Origin: an uncultured Emergencia sp.
GTDB taxonomy: Bacteria; Bacillota; Clostridia; Peptostreptococcales; Anaerovoracaceae
Reading direction: 5' to 3'
NCBI GenBank assembly: GCA_902476665.1
Contig: CABSEO010000023.1
Coordinates: forward strand, 1-11,883
Length of the DNA stretch: 11,883 nt
Shown: piece after piece, positions 7,401 to 11,883 of the stretch
Layout: each line of letters begins with the position of its first letter
How positions within the stretch are numbered: position 1 is the stretch's first letter
The notes under the pieces: model-generated
Database searches by the model: none
Told to the model about the DNA's origin: nothing
The model's input: only the letters and a program-made list of their open reading frames with translations
Position numbers and translations under genes: made by a program

Positions 7401-8402
7401 ATGAAAATGAAGAAATTTATCAATGATCCTGCTAACCTGACTCCTGAACTGTTAGAAGGATTTGCACTTGCCAATGCAGATCTGGTTCGTCTGGAGCCTA
7501 ACAATACTGTGGTAAACAAGGCTTTAGATACAGCTGATCGTGTTACGATTGTAACACAGGGAGGATCCGGACATGAGCCTGCCATCAGTGGATTTGTAGG
7601 CGAAGGAATGGTTGACGTATCTGTTGTAGGTGATGTGTTTGCGGCTCCGGGACCTGCGGCATGTGTTGATGCCATCAAAATGGCAGACAAAGGTCACGGT
7701 GTTTTATATATTGTGCTGAATCACGCGGGAGACATGCTGACAGGTAATCTGACCATGAAGCAGCGGAAAAAAGAACCGGACATCAAGTGCATTAAGGTAG
7801 TGACACAGGAAGATATTGCAAATGCGCCAAGAGAAAATGCAGATGACAGAAGAGGCCTTGTGGGATGTATTCCTACTTACAAGATTGCAGGAGCTGCTGC
7901 CGCAGAGGGAAAGACCCTGGAAGAAGTTGCAGAGATTGCACAGAGATTCGCAGATAATATGGCGACTCTGGCAGTTGCAGCAAGAGGTGCCACACACCCT
8001 GCAACAGGAAGCGCTCTGGCAGAACTTTCTGATGACGAAATGGAAATCGGAATGGGTCAGCATGGTGAAGGAGGCGGCGGCCGCCAGCCAATGAAATCTG
8101 CAGATGAAACTGCAGAGATTATGGTAAACGGTCTTCTGAATGACCTGTCCATTAAAGAAGGCGAAAAGATTATGCTGATCTTAAACGGATCCGGTGCAAC
8201 GACACTGATGGAACTTTATATTATTTACAGAAAGTGTGTTGAGATTCTGAAAGAAAAGAATGTGGAAATTGTTGCAAATTATGTGGGTGAACTTCTGACC
8301 GTACAGGAACAGGCAGGTTTCCAGATGTTTATGGCAAGGATGGACGATGAACTGCTTCGTCTGTGGAATGCGCCTTGTAATACACCTGCAATGAAAAAAT
8401 AA
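7401..8402 (+). CDS. dhaK: Dihydroxyacetone kinase-type subunit DhaK (substrate-binding)
   Basis: A 333-residue DhaK-fold protein that binds a short ketose covalently and presents it for phosphorylation. GGSGHEPA (54-61), D111 in NHAGD, and the catalytic histidine H221 in GMGQHGEGG match the active-site layout of E. coli DhaK (H56, D109, H218). The surrounding residues differ from the classical enzyme: NHAGDMLTG in place of NYTGDRLNF, and QHGEGGGG in place of IHGEPG, so the substrate may not be dihydroxyacetone. DhaK-family kinases for erythrulose and other C4 ketoses are known. AAGGAG (7386-7391) supports the ATG at 7401 over the one at 7407. It sits between DhaL and the LsrF-like gene (19-base gap), so its product is probably passed to that aldolase/thiolase. 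Confidence 0.9.
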   Translation: MKMKKFINDPANLTPELLEGFALANADLVRLEPNNTVVNKALDTADRVTIVTQGGSGHEPAISGFVGEGMVDVSVVGDVFAAPGPAACVDAIKMADKGHGVLYIVLNHAGDMLTGNLTMKQRKKEPDIKCIKVVTQEDIANAPRENADDRRGLVGCIPTYKIAGAAAAEGKTLEEVAEIAQRFADNMATLAVAARGATHPATGSALAELSDDEMEIGMGQHGEGGGGRQPMKSADETAEIMVNGLLNDLSIKEGEKIMLILNGSGATTLMELYIIYRKCVEILKEKNVEIVANYVGELLTVQEQAGFQMFMARMDDELLRLWNAPCNTPAMKK

Positions 8403-8421
8403 TGGGGGAGGAACAGGTAAC

Positions 8422-9312
8422 ATGGCAGACAATATCGGTAATAAAGCGGCTCATGACTATCATCTGGACACGCCTGCCGTTCATGACGGTTTCTATGTAA
8501 AAGGAAACGACCACTGTGACTGGGGAATGAAAAGCCGTCTTTCCAGAATGTTTAATCCGGAAAGCGGCAATACTGTTATGCTGGCTTTCGACCATGGCTA
8601 TATCATGGGGCCGACTTCAGGACTTGAACGAGTCGATCTGGTGATTCCTCCGCTGGCCCCTTACGTAGATGTGCTGATGGGAACAAGGGGAGTTTTCCGC
8701 TCTTGTATTCCGCCTGCATCAAAGGCAGCAAACTGCGTACGTGTCACTTATGATTCCACAGTGCTTTACGATGACATGTCAAACGGAGGAGGCTTTGCCT
8801 GTGACATTGAAAATGCCATTCGTATGAATGCAGACTGTATGGCGGTGCAGACATTTATCGGTTCCGAAGGAGAATCCAGATCTCTGGAGCTTCTTGCTCG
8901 TACTGCCGATGCCGGCGCACGTTACGGCATTCCTACGCTGGGTGTGGTTGCAGTAGGCAAAGAGATGGCGCGTACTGAACAGTTTTTTCTGCTTGCCACT
9001 CGTGTCCTTGCTGAAAATGGGGCCAATATTGTAAAGAGCTACTACTGCGATGGGTTTGAGAAGGTGGCAGCTGCGTGTCCAGTACCAATTGTTATTGCAG
9101 GCGGTAAAAAGCTTCCTGAACTGGATGCTCTGGAAATGGCTTATCGGGCTATTTCGGAAGGTGCTCACGGTGTGGACATGGGAAGAAATATTTTCCAGTC
9201 AGACTGTCCTGTGGGCATGACCTGTGCTATTGCAAAGGTGGTGCATGAGGGCTACACCCCAAAGCAGGCCTATGAAGTATATGAAACTATAAAAAACGAG
9301 AAATCGGTTTGA
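8422..9312 (+). CDS. lsrF: LsrF-like class I aldolase/thiolase
   Basis: A 296-residue TIM-barrel protein of the DeoC/FbaB-type class I aldolase group, strongly resembling E. coli LsrF along its whole length: the DWGMKSRLSRMFNP segment (33-46), LAFDHGY (54-60), GLER (67-70), GSE (147-149), IAGGKKLPE (225-233) and GVDMGRNIFQSD (250-261). The Schiff-base lysine is K205 in IVKSYY, equivalent to LsrF K203 as I recall it. LsrF transfers the acetyl group of 3-hydroxy-5-phosphonooxypentane-2,4-dione to CoA in AI-2 breakdown. Whether this homologue does so or acts as an aldolase on another ketose phosphate cannot be read from sequence. GGAGG (8407-8411) precedes the ATG by 10 bases. It is third in the operon, after a kinase pair that could supply a phosphorylated substrate. 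Confidence 0.85.
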   Translation: MADNIGNKAAHDYHLDTPAVHDGFYVKGNDHCDWGMKSRLSRMFNPESGNTVMLAFDHGYIMGPTSGLERVDLVIPPLAPYVDVLMGTRGVFRSCIPPASKAANCVRVTYDSTVLYDDMSNGGGFACDIENAIRMNADCMAVQTFIGSEGESRSLELLARTADAGARYGIPTLGVVAVGKEMARTEQFFLLATRVLAENGANIVKSYYCDGFEKVAAACPVPIVIAGGKKLPELDALEMAYRAISEGAHGVDMGRNIFQSDCPVGMTCAIAKVVHEGYTPKQAYEVYETIKNEKSV

Positions 9313-9389
9313 AGAAGCGGAAGCTGACGATTGTGCAATCATGATCGGGACGAAAGCTTTAAAAGTGTGACGTAAAGGAGGAACCTCTT

Positions 9390-9710
9390 ATGGCTGCAAC
9401 TTATATGCATATCGGTATCCCTGTAACCAACAAAAAGCCGGGGATGGTATATAATGAAGAAATGAAACTCTGGATGAGCAATCCTGCGGATTATGATTTT
9501 GTGATTGAATATCTGAAGTTTGAGGAAGGTACGCCTTTTCCGGAGATTCTGCATCACCATCCTCATGTAGCTTATAAGGTTGATAACCTTGAGCATTACA
9601 TCGAAGATGCAGATCAGCTTATCTTCGGACCAGCCCAGGCCGGAGAGACAGCAAGGCTCGCCTTTGTTATCAAAGATGATGCAATTATTGAACTGTACGA
9701 GGAGAAATAA
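9390..9710 (+). CDS. Small VOC-fold (glyoxalase-like) metalloprotein, possible isomerase
   Basis: A 106-residue protein with the vicinal-oxygen-chelate pattern: an opening MHIGIPV strand, a central HVAYKV strand followed by a helix (LEHYIED), and a closing IIELYE strand. H7, E40, H59 and E101 fall where the His/Glu/His/Glu metal ligands of glyoxalase I-type enzymes lie, so it probably binds a divalent metal. At one VOC module it would need to dimerise. Such enzymes isomerise or epimerise alpha-hydroxycarbonyl compounds. It is last in the operon, with AGGAGG (9376-9381) 8 bases before the ATG and a strong terminator downstream. The 77-base gap before it contains the small repeat GATTG-tg-CAATC (about 9329-9340). 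Its place beside the LsrF-like gene and its size match LsrG, an isomerase of unrelated fold, so an isomerase role is proposed; the substrate is unknown. Confidence 0.72.
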   Translation: MAATYMHIGIPVTNKKPGMVYNEEMKLWMSNPADYDFVIEYLKFEEGTPFPEILHHHPHVAYKVDNLEHYIEDADQLIFGPAQAGETARLAFVIKDDAIIELYEEK

Positions 9711-9752
9711 AAGATTATTATTTTTTCTGGTAGAATGTGTTGGCTGAATTAG

Positions 9753-9814
9753 AAAAACGCCGAAAAAAGTTTTGCGGCAGTGTCGCAGCAAAAGATGCTT
9801 TTTTCGGCGTTTTT
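9753..9814. terminator. Long bidirectional intrinsic terminator
   Basis: Two 17-base arms, 9753-9769 (AAAAACGCCGAAAAAAG) and 9798-9814, are perfectly complementary and end in a T-run on either strand. The intervening loop itself folds: TTTTGC (9770-9775) can pair with GCAAAA (9788-9793). It ends the DhaL-to-VOC operon and insulates the downstream genes. Confidence 0.9.
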
Positions 9815-9832
9815 ACAGTGATACGTTTAAAT

Positions 9833-9860
9833 CGGACAAAAGTGGGATAAATTGTATATT
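9833..9860 (+). promoter_or_regulatory. Weak candidate promoter for the 98-residue protein
   Basis: CGGACA (9833-9838), a 16-base spacer and TATATT (9855-9860), located just after the terminator and 29 bases before the start codon. The -35 match is partial. Confidence 0.35.
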
Positions 9861-9888
9861 GATCAGATTTAAAAAGCAGGAGGCAGAG

Positions 9889-10185
9889 ATGAAAGAAATA
9901 AAACTGATACCTGAACCGCCTTTTCCGTACAAGGTGGATGTGGCAGTTATGGATTTTACGGATGAAGGTGAGCGACAGAGATGTAAAATTACTGTGGAAT
10001 TTGCACCAAGTGATATGAAAGAACTGCAAAAGAGGGGCATGGATTTTGAGGCAGCCATGAAGGATTATGAAGATTGGATTTATGGTGTTGTCAGATATCA
10101 TCTGGCTCAGGACTGGAAATGCGTTGAAGGCTGGGATCAGGTGCTGGGTATCGTAAAGAATGGAGTCAGACAGTACTATAAATGA
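9889..10185 (+). CDS. Hypothetical protein, 98 residues
   Basis: I do not recognise this family. The product is small and soluble, with no signal peptide or membrane segment. It begins with a proline-rich EPPFPY stretch (8-13), then a probable beta-strand (VDVAVMDF), a charged turn, a second strand (KITVEF), then helices with several Trp and Tyr residues (DWIYGVVRYH; DWKCVEGW). The start at 9889 is fixed by AGGAGG (9878-9883) 5 bases upstream; the longer in-frame version from 9772 would begin inside the terminator hairpin and is unlikely. It lies between the terminator of one operon and the promoter of the COG0523 pair, probably as a single-gene unit. I see no clear intrinsic terminator after it. 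Function unknown. Confidence 0.7.
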   Translation: MKEIKLIPEPPFPYKVDVAVMDFTDEGERQRCKITVEFAPSDMKELQKRGMDFEAAMKDYEDWIYGVVRYHLAQDWKCVEGWDQVLGIVKNGVRQYYK

Positions 10186-10262
10186 AGTAGAGTGTCCTAA
10201 GTCTGTCTGAACAACTGCTTACCCTGTCTGTACAGTATCATTGCTTTTTTCTGCAGCTTTGG

Positions 10263-10291
10263 TGTTCATTTTGACCAATTTGTGGTATACT
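10263..10291 (+). promoter_or_regulatory. Extended -10 promoter of the COG0523 GTPase pair
   Basis: TGG-TATACT (10283-10291) is a good extended -10. The -35 region 17 bases away (TGTTCA, 10263-10268) is a poor match. TTGACC at 10271-10276 is too close (9-base spacer) to serve with this -10. I see no Zur-like palindrome in the intergenic DNA (10186-10360). Confidence 0.55.
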
Positions 10292-10307
10292 AACATTTAT
10301 GAGATTT

Positions 10308-10328
10308 GCGGAGGAAGCATCCTGCCGC
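10308..10328 (+). other. Hairpin in the 5' leader of the first COG0523 gene
   Basis: GCGGAGGA-agca-TCCT-g-CCGC folds into an 8-base-pair stem with one bulged base. It lies about 10 bases after the expected transcription start and 32 bases before the ATG. It has no T-run. It may shape the leader or be a regulator-binding site; its role is unknown. Confidence 0.4.
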
Positions 10329-10360
10329 TGAAACAGATTTTTTAGGAAAGAGATGATAGA

Positions 10361-11419
10361 ATGACAAAAGTAGATATTTTTTCAGGATTTCTGGGAGCAG
10401 GAAAGACAACTCTGATTAAGAAGCTTATTGAAGAGGCCTATCAGGGTGAGAAAGTGGTTCTGATTGAAAATGAATTTGGGGAAATCGGTATTGACGGAGG
10501 GTTTCTGAAAGATGCAGGTGTTGAGATCAATGAGATGACATCCGGCTGTATCTGCTGCAGTCTGGTTGGCGATTTTGGACGTGCACTTGAACAGGTTCTG
10601 GAACAGTTTGAACCTGACAGAATTCTTATTGAACCATCAGGTGTCGGTAAACTCAGTGATGTAATTCTGGCGGTGGAGAGACTGCATGATGAAAAATTAA
10701 GTCTGAACAGCTTCACCACTGTTGTGGATGCAAAAAAAGCCAAGATGTACATGAAGAATTTCGGTGAATTTTACAACAACCAGATTGAACATGCAAGTTC
10801 TGTGATTCTGAGTCATACAACCGGTTTGAGTCAGGAAAAACTGGATGCCTGCATTCAGCTAATCCGTAAATATAATCAGGAGGCTCCGATCGTTACGACG
10901 CCGTGGGAAGAACTTAGCGGTATGCAGATTCTGGAAACCATGGAACAGAAGAATACAATGAAGGAACAGTTGGCACGTCTTGAGGAAGAGGCACATGAGC
11001 ATCACCATGATCATGAACACCATCATCACGACCATGACCACCACCATCACGACCATGATGAACATGAGCATCACCATCATCATGATGAACACTGCGGCTG
11101 TCATGACCACCATCACCATGATCACGAGGGCCATCATCACGCCGATGAAGTTTTCCAGAGTTTCGGTATGGAAACCTCTCACAAGTTTACAACAGCGCAG
11201 ATAAAGGACGCTTTAGGCGCATTATCCAATTTTGCCATGTATGGGCAGGTTCTGCGTGCAAAAGGTATCGTAGAGGGTGAAGATGGTCAGTGGATTCATT
11301 TTGACTATGTGCCGGGTGAGCCGGATGTAAGACTGGGCAGTGCTGCTGTAACGGGAATGCTTTGCGTAATTGGTGCAGGTCTTGATGAGGACGGCATCAG
11401 AGAACTCTTTGGTCTGTAA
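10361..11419 (+). CDS. COG0523 (CobW/G3E-type) GTPase, His-rich putative metallochaperone
   Basis: A 352-residue P-loop GTPase of the family that includes CobW, YeiR/YjiA and ZNG1-type metal chaperones, which use GTP to deliver metals to target enzymes. Walker A is GFLGAGKTT (9-17) and the family metal motif CxCC is C63-I-C65-C66. EPSG (91-94) marks the Walker B region. The usual G4 motif NKxD appears as SHTT (151-154), so base recognition may be altered. Residues 211-260 contain 31 histidines, many aspartates and glutamates, and C245/C247. This is a likely metal-binding reservoir inserted before the C-terminal CobW domain (about 265-352). The second COG0523 gene follows with its ribosome binding site overlapping this stop codon, so the two are co-translated. 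Zinc, nickel or cobalt are all possible cargoes. Confidence 0.9.
   Translation: MTKVDIFSGFLGAGKTTLIKKLIEEAYQGEKVVLIENEFGEIGIDGGFLKDAGVEINEMTSGCICCSLVGDFGRALEQVLEQFEPDRILIEPSGVGKLSDVILAVERLHDEKLSLNSFTTVVDAKKAKMYMKNFGEFYNNQIEHASSVILSHTTGLSQEKLDACIQLIRKYNQEAPIVTTPWEELSGMQILETMEQKNTMKEQLARLEEEAHEHHHDHEHHHHDHDHHHHDHDEHEHHHHHDEHCGCHDHHHHDHEGHHHADEVFQSFGMETSHKFTTAQIKDALGALSNFAMYGQVLRAKGIVEGEDGQWIHFDYVPGEPDVRLGSAAVTGMLCVIGAGLDEDGIRELFGL
10991..11140 (+). repeat. Low-complexity histidine-codon tract inside the GTPase gene
   Basis: A run of CAT/CAC mixed with GAT/GAC and GAA codons, including a repeated CATCACGACCATGA unit. It encodes the His-rich stretch at residues 211-260. Such tracts expand and contract easily, so its length probably varies between strains. 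Confidence 0.75.
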
Positions 11420-11430
11420 GGAGAGGTGTT

Positions 11431-11883
11431 ATGGAAATACCGGTTTACTTATTTACAGGTTTTTTGGAAAGCGGAAAAACCACTTTTATTCAGGATGCTC
11501 TGGAAGGCCCTGATTTCAACGCAGGAGAAAGAACTCTGCTGCTGCTTTGTGAAGAGGGAGAAGAGGAGTATCACCGCAGCAGGTTTTTTGGCACCAATGT
11601 ATTTATTGAACCTGTTGAAAACGAAGAAGAACTGACACGGGAGCATTTACGAACGCTGCAGTTGAAACACAAGGTGGAGCGTGTCATTGTAGAATACAAC
11701 GGTATGTGGAGTCTAGACACTATTTATCGAAACATGCCTGAAGAATGGATTACTTATCAGGAAATGTTTTTTGCGGATGCACAGACTTTTCTGGCCTACA
11801 ACCAGAACATGCGTCAGCTGGTCTACGATAAACTGAAAAGTGCCGAGCTGGTGGTTTTCAACAGATGTGTAAAGGGCTTTGAC
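11431..11883 (+). CDS. Second COG0523-like GTPase, 3' end beyond the window
   Basis: The first 151 residues of an open frame that continues past the right edge. Walker A is GFLESGKTT (10-18), close to the preceding protein. The CxCC motif that should follow is absent: only C40 (LLLLCEEGEEE) is found in that region. The segment VIVEYNG (85-91) takes the place of the usual Walker B / EPSG-type stretch. A late FNRC (143-146) is the likely counterpart of the G4 motif. AGGAG (11419-11423) overlaps the upstream stop and lies 7 bases before the ATG. The pair may form a hetero-complex in which only the first partner binds metal by CxCC. In Firmicutes such GTPases often lie near a DUF318/DUF1980 permease pair, which could lie downstream; that cannot be seen here. 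Confidence 0.82.
   Translation, partial: MEIPVYLFTGFLESGKTTFIQDALEGPDFNAGERTLLLLCEEGEEEYHRSRFFGTNVFIEPVENEEELTREHLRTLQLKHKVERVIVEYNGMWSLDTIYRNMPEEWITYQEMFFADAQTFLAYNQNMRQLVYDKLKSAELVVFNRCVKGFD

Noticed and set aside
9772..9888. Longer reading frame for the 98-residue protein
   Set aside because: It would begin inside the terminator hairpin loop and has no ribosome binding site; AGGAGG at 9878-9883 serves ATG 9889.
10271..10291. TTGACC as -35 for TATACT
   Set aside because: The spacer is 9 bases, too short for a sigma-A promoter; the extended -10 was used instead.
10308..10328. B12-box-like sequence suggesting a cobalamin riboswitch before the CobW-type gene
   Set aside because: Only AGGA...CCTGCC is similar. 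The leader after the promoter is about 60 bases, too short for the riboswitch, and the other conserved boxes are absent.
10859..11204. Open frames on both strands across the His-codon tract
   Set aside because: They arise from the low-complexity CAT/CAC repeats, give Met/Val- or Met/Thr/Ile-rich nonsense proteins and have no ribosome binding site.
11426..11635. Overlapping 69-residue frame at the start of the second GTPase gene
   Set aside because: It is out of frame with the ATG at 11431, which has the correctly spaced ribosome binding site and encodes a recognisable P-loop.

Overview
The window looks like chromosomal DNA of an anaerobic Clostridia-class Firmicute, probably a Lachnospiraceae-like gut bacterium. 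The grounds are AGGAGG-type ribosome binding sites, moderate-to-low GC, and gene families typical of that group (YfcC carrier, octopine-type dehydrogenase, DhaKL, COG0523 GTPases). This assignment is an inference. All genes lie on the + strand. I see no tRNA, rRNA, CRISPR array, transposase or phage gene.

Region 1 (1-4094) is a three-gene unit: a YfcC/DcuC-type carrier, an opine/octopine-family dehydrogenase and a sigma-54 enhancer-binding activator. The carrier is preceded by a near-consensus -24/-12 promoter (GG-N10-GC, 75-90). The activator encoded at the end of the unit therefore probably switches on its own operon. The likely theme is uptake and redox handling of an amino acid or amino-acid/keto-acid conjugate.

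Region 2 (4095-5550) is a single FAD-dependent oxidoreductase with a C-terminal Rieske [2Fe-2S] domain (YhfW-like).

Region 3 (5551-9814) holds a SorC-family regulator with its own promoter and terminator. It is followed by DhaL, DhaK, an LsrF-like class I aldolase/thiolase and a 106-residue VOC-fold protein, closed by a long perfect hairpin terminator. The set copies the logic of the AI-2 lsr system: a SorC-family repressor like LsrR, a kinase where LsrK would be, LsrF itself, and a small possible isomerase where LsrG would be. The kinase and small enzyme come from unrelated families, and there is no Lsr transporter. This is the most interesting part of the window.

Region 4 (9815-11883) holds a 98-residue unknown protein and then two adjacent COG0523 (CobW/G3E-type) GTPase genes. 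The first has a CxCC metal motif and a 50-residue stretch with 31 histidines, which points to metal handling. The second lacks CxCC and runs off the right edge.
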